The notes: generated by a model from the letters alone, not told the origin. Shown: positions 8,618 to 19,675, counted from the stretch's first letter. The stretch is 64,000 nt of DNA from Hormiphora californensis (GCA_020137815.1 CM035350.1:415011-479010), one strand, 5' to 3'. Numbers and translations: made by a program.

Positions 8618-11587
8618 TTAAAGACTGATGTCGAAAACCAAATAAGGTCTTTCAGAGAAGGTAACAGTAGCATCGAACAGGTAGGTCTTCAGGCGAATAC
8701 GGAAGGAGTCCTCTGAAGGTGCGTCTCTGAGGTTCTCCGGTAGGTTGTTCCAGACATGGGGGAGATATTGGGATATTCTCCTTTTTCCCAGTTTGCTCAC
8801 TTTCACATTTCCAGAAAGTAGCTTTAACTTGTAATGGTCTACTTTACAGCTCTGACGAGTAGACTTCTGCACTGCAGTATTTTCATCATGTTCCACTAGA
8901 TCCTGAAGGTACTGAGGGGCACTTCCATAATAGATCTTGTACCCTAGTAAACAGATTTTGAAAAATATCCTCTTTTCAATCGTAAGGATATGGGAATCAC
9001 GGTAGAAGGGGTCCAGATCAACTTTCCTCTCTCTGACTCCATGGATGTATCTTATTACTTGATTCATTAGTCCTTTCAGGGGCTTGATGGTAGAGGCCGG
9101 TAGGTTGAAATACAGGGCATTTGCATTGCAATAGTCCACTTTGGATATGACCAGCTGGGAGGCAAGCATCAGACGTAGAGGTTTATCAATGAATCGGCGG
9201 ATCTGCCAGAGGTTCCTCATAGTAACTCCAGCATTCCTCTTGACCATGGAGATTTGACGTTTCATATCCATTTGTTCATCAAGATAGACACCAAGGGTCT
9301 TTCCCGATTTTCCAGACATGTCCATGGGGGAAATGATGTTCCCATTTAGCTCAAGAGTCAGGTCACTCTCCTCACGTACACTATCCATCTTCTTCTTCTT
9401 CCCCAGGATAAGAAACTCAGTTTTATCCTCATTAACCATCAGTCTGTTTTCAATCATCCAAGTTCTTACCTCCTCCAAACATTTCTCAATAGTCTCCTTT
9501 GAACCTGTCCAGCCTTCCACAGGGCAGAATCCGATGTATATAGTGCTATCGTCTGCATAAAGTCGTATTGTGAGTCCATACTTCTTTACAATAGGTTCTA
9601 GTGGTTCCACATACAGGGCAAAGAGGACAGGACCAAGGAGAGAGCCTTGGGGTACTCCATATTTGAGAAAGAGCCTAGGTGAGAGGGCATCTCCAATTTT
9701 AACTTTATAGCTCCTGTCATTGAGATAGCAGCTAGTGAACCATTCGAGTACCGTTGATCCAATTCCAAACCGCTTCTCCAGTCTCTTCAAAAGCTGAGGG
9801 TGGTCAATGGTATCAAATGCAGCCGAAAGATCAATTTGAACGACTGCCACAACATTTCCTCTGTCCATTTCCCCAAGGACATCATCAACGACTCGCACCA
9901 TATGTGTCTCACAACTGTGGTTGGGGCGAAAACCAGATTGGCATTCACCTCGCAGGTCGTTTTTCTCCAAATGTTCATTTAGCTGTACATTAACAGCTTT
10001 CTCCGCTAGCTTGGACAGAACACTGAGATTCGAGACTGGTCTGTAGTTCGCAAGAGAGTCCACGTCTCCAGATGTATTCTTGATTGTGGGCCTCACAATA
10101 GCCTCTTTCAGTCCTGACGGGAATACACCACTCTGCAAAGAAGTGTTCACGATTTTGGTAAGCACCGGAAGTAGAGTAGGGAGAAGCTGCTTCAGCAGAG
10201 AGGTCGGGATAGGGTCCAAGTCACAGAACTTATCCGGCAGGCTCTTTACAAGGCTTGCCACTTCATCTTCAGTCATAAGACTGAACGTCTCAAATCTTTC
10301 TGTCTCTCCTTCAAAAGCACCGGACTCCGTTGATTTCTTTTCACCCAACTCTTCAATCTTGTCACCAATCTTCTTCTGTAGTTTATCAATCTTGGACTTG
10401 AAAAACTCTCCAAACTCAGTTGCTAGTTTCTCCGGGTTGACCATATCTGGGAGGATAACATTGGAGTTACCCAGTAGCTTGCTCAGTTGTTGGTTGAGCC
10501 TCTTTTGATCGCGTCCACAGAGTTCAATATTTCTTCTGGTGTATTCTGACCGTTTTCTGACCTCCATCTTGTTGAAAGCTGACCTTAGTTCCACATACAT
10601 GGCCTTCAGCTGCGGCTTCTCCTTTGTCTTGTCCTTTCTCCACTTTCTCTCAGCACGCCGCTTCTTCCTCCGGAGGGTTAGCAGCTCTTCATCCATCCAT
10701 GGTGTATACTTCTCTTTCTTCCTTCTCTTCTTCATAGGACAGTGCTTATCAACCAGGAATAGCAACGCTTCATATAACTTCTCAACAAGGCTATCAACAT
10801 CCTCTTCGTCAGCAGGTGAGGTAAACAGTCCACTGGCTTTTAGATCCTCATTAAAACTCTCCACATCCACCTTCGAGAAGTCCCGATACCAAATTGTCTC
10901 CGGCCGTTTCCTCTTACTGATCCTCGCAGTCAGTTGTAGGTCCACTGTAACAAGATGGTGGTCTGAAGTAGTTCCCTCCTCCAAGATCCTAACTGGTTCA
11001 AGACAATCTGCTACTGTAGCATCCATCAGGGCTAGGTCTAGAGTACCTCCATGTCTGTGTGTCGATATCAAGGGAACCATCTGTTTGAAGTCAAACTCCT
11101 CGATCATCTCCTGTAGCTTTTTTGGATAAAATTCATCAGGCCTTTCCATGTGAAAGTTGAAGTCTCCCATGATTAATGGTGTCCCGACTTTACAGTTTAG
11201 TTCCTCAAGGTATCCCTTGAATTCATCCAGGAAGTGGCTCTGGGTATGAGGTGCCTTCTTCGAGTACGGTGGCCTATAGATGTTTACTAGCCGGTACATC
11301 TCACTAGCATTTCCAATAGTAGTCTCTGTACACTCAAAGGTCTTGAAACACTTGGTAGGTCCAGATTTAACACCCAGGTCCGCTCTGTATACCATTGCTA
11401 CTCCACCACCAATCCTCTGCTTCCTCGGTGCCGAGTGGATTTCCCATCCTCTTTCCTTTATCTCATGATGTTTAGCATTGTCACCTTTCCTCAGGTAGGT
11501 CTCTTGAAGAAGACAAATATCAACAAGTTGGTCCTCAAGGTGTTCCAGTACACCAGCAGTCTTATTGACAAGGGAGTTGCAGTTCAA
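8618..11587 (-). CDS. LINE ORF2: endonuclease-reverse transcriptase, CR1/L2 type
   Basis: An intact 989-residue polyprotein. The N-terminal APE-type endonuclease shows LLQETYL, IMGDFNFHM and TSDHHLVTVDL. The reverse transcriptase shows NYRPVSNLSVLSKLAEK, GFRPNHSCETHM, DLSAAFDTIDHPQLL, GVPQGSLLGPVLFALYV and the catalytic RLYADDS. The C-terminal block with HVWNNLPENLRDAPS and FRIRLKTYLF is the signature of the CR1/L2/Rex1 group. There is no RNase H. The first ATG lies just downstream of ORF1's stop, but the endonuclease fold seems to begin a few codons earlier (LRVGTLNCNSL). ORF2 may therefore be reached by re-initiation or frameshifting from ORF1. No in-frame stop was found, so the copy looks young and possibly active. 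Confidence 0.93.
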   Translation of the reverse strand: MNCNSLVNKTAGVLEHLEDQLVDICLLQETYLRKGDNAKHHEIKERGWEIHSAPRKQRIGGGVAMVYRADLGVKSGPTKCFKTFECTETTIGNASEMYRLVNIYRPPYSKKAPHTQSHFLDEFKGYLEELNCKVGTPLIMGDFNFHMERPDEFYPKKLQEMIEEFDFKQMVPLISTHRHGGTLDLALMDATVADCLEPVRILEEGTTSDHHLVTVDLQLTARISKRKRPETIWYRDFSKVDVESFNEDLKASGLFTSPADEEDVDSLVEKLYEALLFLVDKHCPMKKRRKKEKYTPWMDEELLTLRRKKRRAERKWRKDKTKEKPQLKAMYVELRSAFNKMEVRKRSEYTRRNIELCGRDQKRLNQQLSKLLGNSNVILPDMVNPEKLATEFGEFFKSKIDKLQKKIGDKIEELGEKKSTESGAFEGETERFETFSLMTEDEVASLVKSLPDKFCDLDPIPTSLLKQLLPTLLPVLTKIVNTSLQSGVFPSGLKEAIVRPTIKNTSGDVDSLANYRPVSNLSVLSKLAEKAVNVQLNEHLEKNDLRGECQSGFRPNHSCETHMVRVVDDVLGEMDRGNVVAVVQIDLSAAFDTIDHPQLLKRLEKRFGIGSTVLEWFTSCYLNDRSYKVKIGDALSPRLFLKYGVPQGSLLGPVLFALYVEPLEPIVKKYGLTIRLYADDSTIYIGFCPVEGWTGSKETIEKCLEEVRTWMIENRLMVNEDKTEFLILGKKKKMDSVREESDLTLELNGNIISPMDMSGKSGKTLGVYLDEQMDMKRQISMVKRNAGVTMRNLWQIRRFIDKPLRLMLASQLVISKVDYCNANALYFNLPASTIKPLKGLMNQVIRYIHGVRERKVDLDPFYRDSHILTIEKRIFFKICLLGYKIYYGSAPQYLQDLVEHDENTAVQKSTRQSCKVDHYKLKLLSGNVKVSKLGKRRISQYLPHVWNNLPENLRDAPSEDSFRIRLKTYLFDATVTFSERPYLVFDISL

Positions 11588-11598
11588 TGTTCCAACTC

Positions 11599-12816
11599 TT
11601 AGTGAGTTCTCCTTCTTTCCAAGAAGTCTCGTGCCTTCCGACTGTACTCGTTTTTTAACATCTCAGCTCCGGCTGTTCTATTCATCAATCTCTCCTTCTC
11701 CATGATAAAGAAGGGACACTGGAAACTGTTCGCTGTGTGGGTGGTGGCATTGAGCTGATCGATCTTGCTTCGGCTACTCTTGCAGTTTGCACAGCATCTG
11801 GAGTCAACTTTTCTATCCTTCTTCACTTGACAATCCTTGAAACGATGATTTCCAGCACAGTAGGTACAAACTGGATCACCGCTGTCTCTCCTGGGGCACA
11901 TCACTGAGTCTGACTTGTGACCATAGCGTTGACACTTGAAACATTGAACGATATGAAATCGATCCTTCACAATGTGGATTTGAAAATCAAGGTTAATTCT
12001 GTCATTCCTTTTGCGAACAATCTCCCGTATCTTTTTTGACATCTGGACAACTGCATATCGATCCTCCTTATGAAGAAAGATGACTTTCAGTTCCTCTTGG
12101 TGACATTCAACCTGCTCTTTGATTTCCTCATTTTTCCTCAGTATTTCACTGTACACTTCCTCGGCAGTGGTGATTTCTCCAGCAATGTCTGAGATTGTAA
12201 CTTTGGGATTGAGCTTCTTGGTGGTGAGAGTGGCTGTTGAAGTATCAAATTCAGATTTCAGCAGCTCTTCAGCTTTGTCTCGTTGAGACTTGTCCTTGAA
12301 AACTAGATTGGTATCCTCTTCATTCGAGCTGGTTCCATCAACTGGGATTGACTGCAGAGTCTTTCGTACCTTCGCCTTTACAACTTTCCACTTTTCCAGC
12401 CCAACTTTCTCAAGTTTGAGGGTGTGCTTCTGTGGTGTCTTCTTAGGGCTGGGGTTGAGCAACTTTCCAGTATCATCAGTCTTCTCCTTGCCGTTTATCG
12501 CCTTCTGTATCATGTCTGGTATGTTTGCAAAACACTCCCGCATAGCCTCAAGTTCCTTGAGAACCTGTTCAGACCTATCCTGTCCCACTACTGCTCCTTC
12601 TTCTGACTTGGTCTTCACAAGGTCTTCCTGCTGCTTGTCCATCATTCTCAATAGGTTAATAGCAAAATTCCATAGAATATCTTTAGTGATACCCGCTGGG
12701 GGAGCTTTTTTACCTTGCAAGATTGGGTCCATATCCACAGGTAGATTATCTTTCATAAACGTGTCCAACTCTTTCCTCGTCCATAACTTTAGCGGGATTG
12801 CCTTCAATGTCATCAC
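11599..12816 (-). CDS. LINE ORF1: gag-like zinc-knuckle protein
   Basis: A 405-residue protein directly upstream of ORF2. It has a Lys-rich N-terminal half and three Cys-rich knuckles near its C-terminus: CFKCQRYGHKSDSVMC (C-x2-C-x4-H-x6-C), CTYCAGNHRFKDC (C-x2-C-x3-H-x4-C) and a CCANCK remnant. This is the usual layout of ORF1 nucleic-acid chaperones in Jockey/CR1/I-group LINEs, which bind the element RNA in the cytoplasmic RNP. The stop at 11599-11601 lies 12 nt before the first ATG of ORF2, in a different frame. Confidence 0.88.
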   Translation of the reverse strand: MMTLKAIPLKLWTRKELDTFMKDNLPVDMDPILQGKKAPPAGITKDILWNFAINLLRMMDKQQEDLVKTKSEEGAVVGQDRSEQVLKELEAMRECFANIPDMIQKAINGKEKTDDTGKLLNPSPKKTPQKHTLKLEKVGLEKWKVVKAKVRKTLQSIPVDGTSSNEEDTNLVFKDKSQRDKAEELLKSEFDTSTATLTTKKLNPKVTISDIAGEITTAEEVYSEILRKNEEIKEQVECHQEELKVIFLHKEDRYAVVQMSKKIREIVRKRNDRINLDFQIHIVKDRFHIVQCFKCQRYGHKSDSVMCPRRDSGDPVCTYCAGNHRFKDCQVKKDRKVDSRCCANCKSSRSKIDQLNATTHTANSFQCPFFIMEKERLMNRTAGAEMLKNEYSRKARDFLERRRTH

Positions 12817-13060
12817 TAGCTACGATCTGCAGGATAAATTCAAGGCCTCGCCTAACGACAACTAGTGTCAATCCTCCGAGTAAGATCCGGTCTTCTCTTG
12901 TCTTAGGCCTTGTCTTTCTCACACAGAAACTGTTACCAGTCTCTGATAAACCCAGAAAAGACAAAACAAAAAAGTATAAAGAGCCGAATATATACCAAAG
13001 AACTTAGCGAATTGGAAAAACGAAACCTCAAATTAATTTGTTTAAAGTAGTGTTGAAAAG
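12817..13060 (-). mobile_element. Probable LINE 5' UTR
   Basis: About 240 bp upstream of ORF1 and before an (AT)n tract at 13060-13080. The 5' boundary of the insertion could not be fixed and no target-site duplication was found. Confidence 0.4.
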
Positions 13061-13333
13061 TATATACATATATATATAAATTACCTGTTTTTTCGATGTT
13101 AATACATATTAACAAAGTTAGCCAAGTTAATGCCCCTCCCCCACGTGAGTTCTTCATCAGATGCAGAACGCCCTAAACGGTAGTCAGAAGCAAACTTCTC
13201 AAATTGTGAGTAATCATTAGAATTGAAAATCAAGGTTTTATCGGAAATTTAAGACATAGATACAGGTCATAATGATACATGGAAAGCAACTATTACACTC
13301 TAATAAATTCTTTTTTATAAGCTATAGCAATTA

Positions 13334-13623
13334 GGGGAAACTCTAACTGAATGGCATCCCATTAATGGGGTCCCATCAACAGTAAAACTCTAACTGATAA
13401 TGGACCACAGTGATGGTTCTTTCTCTGTATTCTCTTTGTAGGCAGTACATCTATGTACTGCCTACAGAGAGAATACAGAGAAAGAACTATAGGGTATGCC
13501 CGGGCACGGGCGCGCACACAGAGAGAATACAGAGAAAGAACCATCACTGTGGTCCATTATCAGTTAGAGTTTTACTGTTGATGGGATTTCATTAATGGGA
13601 TGTCATTCAGTTAGAGTTTCCCC
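13334..13623. mobile_element. 290-bp palindromic MITE, Harbinger-like
   Basis: The ends are GGGGAAACTCTAACTGAATG and its inverse, flanked by the 3-bp direct repeat TTA at 13331-13333 and 13624-13626. The arms are about 110 bp, and the middle holds a second inverted pair (AGAGAATACAGAGAAAGAAC). TTA/TAA duplications are the rule for PIF/Harbinger transposases. A half copy lies at 6960. Confidence 0.88.
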
Positions 13624-13796
13624 TTACAGAACATCAGCAGTGATTCAGATACACATTAAAGATCTGCTAAATTAAGGTCATACCACATATTTCAAACAAG
13701 TGAACTTGTTACCTCTAATTGTTTTCTTTTCAGTTCGTAATATAACTAACGTGAAACCGCAATAAGTGTTAAGTATATTATATTATAATGTATTAT

Positions 13797-13993
13797 ACCA
13801 AAACTAATTGAAACTAGTAGGCCGGAAAAGTTACCCTATGATTTGAGCTACCTTTGGCACCGTAACTTTCACGGGGTACAGACAGGGTATGACAGATGCT
13901 TCGACTACCTTCAAAAGGAAATTTACTGGTGTCATAGGTAGCTCAAATCATAGGGCAACCTTTCTGGCCTACTAATTTCAATTAGTTTTGGTA
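13797..13993. mobile_element. 197-bp inverted-repeat element
   Basis: ATACCAAAACTAATTGAAAC at about 13795 and its reverse complement ending near 13994 form the outer arm. CCCTATGATTTGAGCTACC pairs with GGTAGCTCAAATCATAGGG further in. Similar flanking sequence recurs near 51130-51180. No target duplication was assigned. Confidence 0.7.
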
Positions 13994-14040
13994 TAATTTG
14001 TATCATTTTTGGGATTTTTTATCCGATTAGATGTAGTATA

Positions 14041-14411
14041 ACAGGAACGGAGAGAATGGAATCGCTAAATTGAAAAATTTTGACGTCATAATATGACGTC
14101 ACGACGTTATTACGTCAGAAATTATGACGTCATATCATGCATCGGGATTACCTAGATGAAGATGCTGACCAAGTTTGAGATTGATTGGATGAGACTAGAT
14201 CCAAAAACCAAACAAGTTTGGTGGATAGCCGGGGCCGCAGAAATTTAAAAACATGCGAAAGTTTTGATACATGAATTTTCGGGGCCTGGGGTGCTGTTAA
14301 ATTCGCGTTTCCATGATTATAACCAAACTATACGCCAGGAAAACTATCGCAATGATTGCAAGTTATCATTATTTTTGATTCCACATTAATCATACATACA
14401 GCTCCACACAT
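14041..14411. repeat. Dispersed repeat segments, GGATAGCCGGGGCCGCAG family
   Basis: 14220-14315 carries a segment (GGTGGATAGCCGGGGCCGCA to CGCGTTTCCATGAT) that recurs at 47322-47415, inverted at 47617-47717, and in part inverted at 19425-19485. The preceding 120 bp contain several TGACGT-rich palindromic words also found near 51260-51300. Confidence 0.7.
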
Positions 14412-14628
14412 ATCACGTATTTAGGTGCCGGCAGGCACCTCCGACCCGAAGAAAACAGAAAAAACGAAAGAAAAAAAATTTTGCCCCTGCACCAAATCCA
14501 AAAAGCCGGCCCTATTTAGGTGCCGGCAGGCACCTCCGACCCGAAGAAAACAGAAAAAACGAAAGAAAAAAAAATTTTGCCCCTGCACCAAATCCAAAAA
14601 GCCGGCCCTATTTAGCCGGCCCTATTTA
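14412..14628. repeat. Tandem duplication, about 105-bp unit
   Basis: Two near-identical units begin ATTTAGGTGCCGGCAGGCAC, with a GGTGCC-GGCACC hairpin, an A-rich middle and GCCCCTGCACC. They end at the G18 run of the next repeat. Confidence 0.85.
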
Positions 14629-15781
14629 GGGGGGGGGGGGGGGGGGCAAATTTCAGGCAGCGATTGTGGCCACATTTTTTGAGATATCGACCTGAAATTT
14701 TGTAGGCGTGTTCTAGTAGTATAACTACGTGTCATAACGTGGCCGGATTTTGGATTTTTTGCCTAATTAATTAATTATAGGTAATTAAAAAGTAGCCCCT
14801 GCACCGTGCCCCTGAGCATGGGGTGTTCTGTCCCCTGGGCATTGCCCCTGAGCCGAAATTATCTCCCGATCTGCTTGAAATATCGACTTGAAACTTTGTA
14901 GGAATGCTCTTCAAGCATAAAAAATGATCTACAAAAAGTTAGAATAGTCAAAATTAAGTAATCAATGAGTTATAGGCATGCAAAAATGGACATTTCTGGT
15001 GCCCCTGAATTTTGCCCCCGAGCATTTGAAAAAACTGCCCCTGGGCATTTTAAAAATTCAAACTGTGGCCACACTGTTTGACATATCGATCTAAAACTTT
15101 GTAGGCATGTTCTAGTGGTATAACTAAGAGTCACCACGGAGCCTGATTTTTGACTTTTTACTTAATTAATTAATTATAAGCAATTAAAATTTTAAAATTG
15201 CCCTCGCACTAACAAAAGTGGCCCAGGGGCACCTGAGCCGCAATTATCTCCCGATCTGCTTGAAATATCGACTTGAAACTTTGTAGGAATGCTCTTCAAG
15301 CATATAGAAAGGTCTACAAAAGGTGGGAATATTCAAAATTAATTATCCAATTAATTATAAGCAATTAAAAAATGGACATTTTTCTGGTGCCCCTGAGCAT
15401 TGCCCCTGAGCATTTGAAAATATTTTCCGTTCTGCTATAAATAACGGCCTAAAATTTTGCAGTAATGTAGTTCAAGCATATAGAAAGGTCTACAAAAAGT
15501 GGGAATATTCAAAATTGATTATCAAATTAATTATAAGCAATTAAAAAAATGTGCAGTGGCAGTGCAGGGGCAAAAAATAAAGCATATATATGGCGGGAAA
15601 ATATTTTGGCGGGAAACCGAAAAAGCCCAATAAGCCAAGAACGGGGTGGGGCCAAGGTCTGGCCCACTAGCTTTTGATCACCTCATCGAGCCCGATCGAA
15701 CGTGACCAATGTCGACCTCCCACGACGACCTAAACCCCTAATCCCACGTGGTGCCAGCCAACCGCCAGCCAAACGGAAAAA
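14629..15781. repeat. 1.15-kb poly-G-headed repeat, copy 1
   Basis: It begins with G18, then CAAATTTCAGGCAGCGATTG, and ends CCAGCCAAACGGAAAAA. It is nearly identical to 17843-19001. Inside, diverged sub-repeats recur (GTGGCCACA, ACTTTGTAGGCATGTTCTAG, AATTAATTATAAGCAATTAA, GCCCCTGCAC). No ORF of note. Confidence 0.93.
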
Positions 15782-16100
15782 CTGTGGCCAAACTGTTTGT
15801 TTTTTCGAGATGAAACTTTGTATGCATGTTCTAGTAGTATAACTACGAGTCATAAAAAGGCTGGATTTCTTATTTTTAATTTAACTAATTAATTATAAGT
15901 AATTAAAATTTTGCCCCTGCACCATCTTTCCCCTGCACCGCTGATTTCGACCCCCTGCACATTTCCTGAACAAGGCAACTAAAAATGGTATATTTTCTGT
16001 TCTGCTATAAATAACGACCTAAAATTTTGTAGTAATGTAGTTCATGCATATAGAAAGATTGACAAAAAGTGGGAATAGTCAAAATTAATTATCCAATTAA
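15782..16100. repeat. AT-rich GCCCCTGCAC satellite, interrupted at 16101
   Basis: Diverged copies of the same sub-repeats as in the flanking 1.15-kb elements. The array is broken exactly at AATTAA|T by the Helitron and resumes at 16699. Confidence 0.85.
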
Positions 16101-16698
16101 TCATACTACTTACTATTCAAATTGTCAGTGCTACATCACCTAGCAACTACACCTGCACGTGCAATTATTAGAGCAACTTAGAAACCTCACTCCCAGTTGC
16201 AGTTTTGGGTACCAAGGGCCAATTCAATTCTGCACGTGCATTCTTTTACTTCTGTCCTGATGTCTAGCTCTTCCACCCCAAGCGCTATTCGGCAACGGTT
16301 ATATAGGTCCAGAAGATCTGCTGCTGTCAGGGAGCAGGCTAGAGAATATGACAGATTACGCCAACGTGTTCAAGCGAGCCAATCAACGGACAACGACTAC
16401 GGATAGCTTTACCCAACGTCGCCCAAGGGTGATTACTCCAGTCGAATATAGAAATCTCCGAATCGGCTACATAGCGGCGAAGTTTTCACGTGATGAGTTT
16501 TTGGAACAGCACTGCACCTCCATGACATTGATCTCTTAAATTCGCACCTTGACATTGTCAGGAAGCCCAGAGCGTACAACAACATGGGTAGGGAGAAAGT
16601 GAGAGAGGCTAGGAACGGATGGTGCATGTGATGTCAGCGTTCCCTAATCCAGCTACCATTTCCCCGAAATTCGCCCGTAGGGCGAACGGGCCTACTAG
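16101..16698 (+). mobile_element. 598-bp Helitron-like element with complete termini
   Basis: The 5' end is TCATACTACTTAC after host A (16100). The 3' end is CTAG (16695-16698) before host T, preceded by the hairpin CGCCCGTAGGGCG at about 16671-16684. These are the diagnostic Helitron features (5' TC, 3' CTRR, subterminal hairpin, insertion between A and T, no target duplication). The empty site AATTAATTATAAG exists in the paralogous satellite at about 15341-15360 and 18561-18580. Inside, two overlapping frames at 16260-16540 encode an Arg-rich stretch (IRQRLYRSRRSAA, QAREYDRLRQR) like the N-terminus of Helitron replicase proteins. The element is a deletion derivative without Rep or helicase domains. 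Confidence 0.9.
16260..16630 (+). pseudogene. Remnant of Helitron protein N-terminus
   Basis: From ATG at 16260 the peptide MSSSSTPSAIRQRLYRSRRS continues to QASQSTDND near 16400. After a frame change it reads on with VEYRNLRIGYIAAKF and RDEFLEQHC. Repeated R-x-x-R spacing is characteristic of the region before the Rep domain in Helitron proteins. No replication-initiator or helicase motif follows, so it cannot be functional. Family assignment is inference supported by the Helitron termini around it. Confidence 0.55.
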
Positions 16699-17834
16699 TT
16701 ATAAGTAATTAAAATTTTGCCCCTGCACATTTTGCCCCTGCACATTTGCGGCAAATGTTGCCCCTGCACATTTTTGGTAAATTTGATATTCGAACTGTGG
16801 CCACACCGTTTGATATTTCGAAATGAGACTTTGCATGCATGTTCTAGTGGTATAACTACGAGTCATAAAAGAGCCGGATTTCTGATTTTTTAATTAATTA
16901 ATTAATTATAAGTAATTAAAACTTTTGCCCCTGCACAATTTTGTTTGCCCCTGCACATTTTTTGCAACTTTGATATTCAAACTGTGGCCAAACCGTTTGT
17001 TTTTTCGAAATGAAACTGTGTATGTATGTTCTAGTAGTATAACTACGAGTCATAACGGAGCCGGATTTTTGATTTTCTAATTAATAAATTAATAATAATC
17101 AATTAAAACTTTTGCCCCTGCACCAATTTGCCACTACACAGTTTTGGCAAATTTGATATTCAAACTTTGAGCCTTTGTGAAAGTAATGAAAAATATTTAT
17201 TTTAGGTTATGATGAACAATAAGCTATAAAAATGCCCCTTTTTGTTACACAAGCCTGTGCTTGGTATCGAGGACACCTCACACTCTGTCGCCGGGCGACC
17301 TTCGCGCGTGCGCTGGCAAGGGGTAACTTCGTAACCAAAGCCTGTGCATTGTGCACAATGAAATGGATAAATTTCATCCAGTCGCTGGCAGTAGAACTTG
17401 AAAGAGTTCGATTGATTTACCATGACAACGGATTTGGTTACCATAGCAACCAGGGAATTTGCCGTAAAATAGCCCTTTCTTGCTATAAACTCCACCTTTA
17501 GTTCAAATTTGAGCACCTCTAAAACAAATAAGAGCATTAACTTAATTAATTATTTATTAACGTGGTGAGATAGGAAATTGATTTTGTTCTGCTCCCACTA
17601 ACTACAAGGGCATTTCACATTTTGGTGCCATTATTTTTGTCTCTATTTTTAATAGGATTTACAATTTTATTTTGGTATTAGACTGAATGTATGGGATTAG
17701 ATCATTTGAGAAGTAGTGAAGATTTGAAATATGTTAGCAACTTGCCGGTTCGACAAACTAAACCCATATGATTCCAACTTCGGGTCGGACGAGGGGAAGC
17801 TTGCCTTTTGCGAACATATATACAAACGTAGGTC

Positions 17835-17842
<8 letters not shown>
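16699..17842. repeat. GCCCCTGCAC satellite and unassigned AT-rich sequence
   Basis: Satellite units continue to about 17165. From 17170 to 17842 the sequence is unassigned. A short inverted relation between CAAGCCTGTGCTTGG and AAAGCCTGTGCATTG and a segment GACAAACTAAACCC were noted but not explained. Confidence 0.6.
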
Positions 17843-17865
<23 letters not shown>

Positions 17866-19001
17866 CAAATTTCAGGCAGCGATTGTGGCCACATTTTTTG
17901 AGATATCGACCTGAAATTTTGTAGGCGTGTTCTAGTAGTATAACTACGTGTCATAACGTGGCCGGATTTTTGATTTTTTGCCTAATTAATTAATTATAGG
18001 TAATTAAAAAGTAGCCCCTGCACCGTGCCCCTGAGCATGGCGTGTTCGGTCCCCTGGGCATTGCCCCTGAGCCGAAATTATCTCCCGATCTGCTTGAAAT
18101 ATCAACTTGAAACTTTGTAGGAATGCTCTTCAAGCATAAAAAGTGATCTACAAAAAGTTAGAATAGTCAAAATTAAGTAATCAATGAGTTATAGGCATGC
18201 AAAAATGGACATTTCTGGTGCCCCTGAATTTTGCCCCCGAGCATTTGAAAAAACTGCCCCTGGGCAATTTTAAAATTCAAATTGTGGCCACACTGTTTGA
18301 CATATCGATCTAAAACTTTGTAGGCATGTTCTAGTGGTATAACTAAGAGTCACCACGGAGCCTGATTTTTGATTTTTTACTTAATTAATTAATTATAAGC
18401 AATTAAAATTTTAAAATTGCCCTCGCACTAACAAAAGTGGCCCAGGGGCACCTGAGCCGCAATTATCTCCCGATCTGCTTGAAATATCGACTTGAAACTT
18501 TGTAGGAATGCTCTTCAAGCATATAGAAAGGTCTACAAAAGATGGGAATATTCAAAATTAATTATCCAATTAATTATAAGCAATTAAAAAATGGACATTT
18601 TTCTGGTGCCCCTGAGCATTGCCCCTGAGCATTTCAAAATATTTTCCGTTCTGCTATAAATAACGGCCTAAAATTTTGCAGTAATGTAGTTCAAGCATAT
18701 AGAAAGGTCTACAAAAAGTGGGAATATTCAAAATTGATTATCAAATTAATTATAAGCAATTAAAAAAATGTACAGTGGCAGTGCAGGGGCAAAAAAATAA
18801 AGCATATATATGGCGGGAAAATATTTTGGCGGGAAACCGAAAAAGCCCAATAAGCCAGGAACGGGGTGGGGCCAAGGTCTGGCCCACTAGCTTTTGATCA
18901 CCTCATCGAGCCCGATCGAACGCGACCAATGTCGACCTCCCACGACGACCTAAACCCCTAATCCCACGTGGTGCCAGCCAACCGCCAGCCAAACGGAAAA
19001 A
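17843..19001. repeat. 1.15-kb poly-G-headed repeat, copy 2
   Basis: A direct repeat of 14629-15781 starting with G23. Only scattered single-base differences were seen over the full length. Confidence 0.93.
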
Positions 19002-19485
19002 TCTAGTGATCCTCTATCAGCTGGTATCAAAATCTAAGCTCTAAGTGACCAGGAACTGGCATTATTAGTGCTAATTGGCGATAACGTCATAAATCACATA
19101 ATTACGACTAATTAGTGAACCGGGGGTGGTAGAGACCTGTAGGATGGTACTTTGGACTTTTTATAGAGTCCCTAATCATATCAGAAAGTCAAATTTAAAA
19201 TTCCAGACCCAACTTCCCACAACCGACCCTACTATAATAAACAGGCCGCCGCGCATCAAAAAATATTTTAACAGCCTGAAGGTTGCTGTTTCGACGAATC
19301 TTCCAACTTCGGGTCGGACGAGGGAAAGCTTGCCTTTTGCGATCATAATATACTGCACACAGTGGGTCGTTTCAGAGTCTGTTTTACAGAATAATAATGT
19401 GTTTTGAAAGAACGGCTGACTATCATGGAAACGCGAATTTAACAGCACCCCAGGCCCCGAAAGTTCATGTATCAAAACTTTCGCA
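19002..19485. repeat. Dispersed repeat shared with 47310-47720
   Basis: The part near 19310-19485 (GTTTTACAGAATAATAATGTG, TCATGGAAACGCGAATTTAA) matches 47380-47480 in inverse orientation. It is cut at TTTCGCA, where the tRNA-like array begins. Confidence 0.65.
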
Positions 19486-19675
19486 GGAACAAGATAGATA
19501 GTATCTTCACTCGCTGCATTCTCACGTTTCTCTCTTTTCTCACACAACACGCCCTACTGTACAACAGTGAAGGGGAAACATACAGCGGGCAGATCTCAGG
19601 GTGGAAGGGTCATTTGTTAATTATTATAATGAGATCTGATCAGGATTAAATAGGGAGGAAACTAGAAAAATATCT

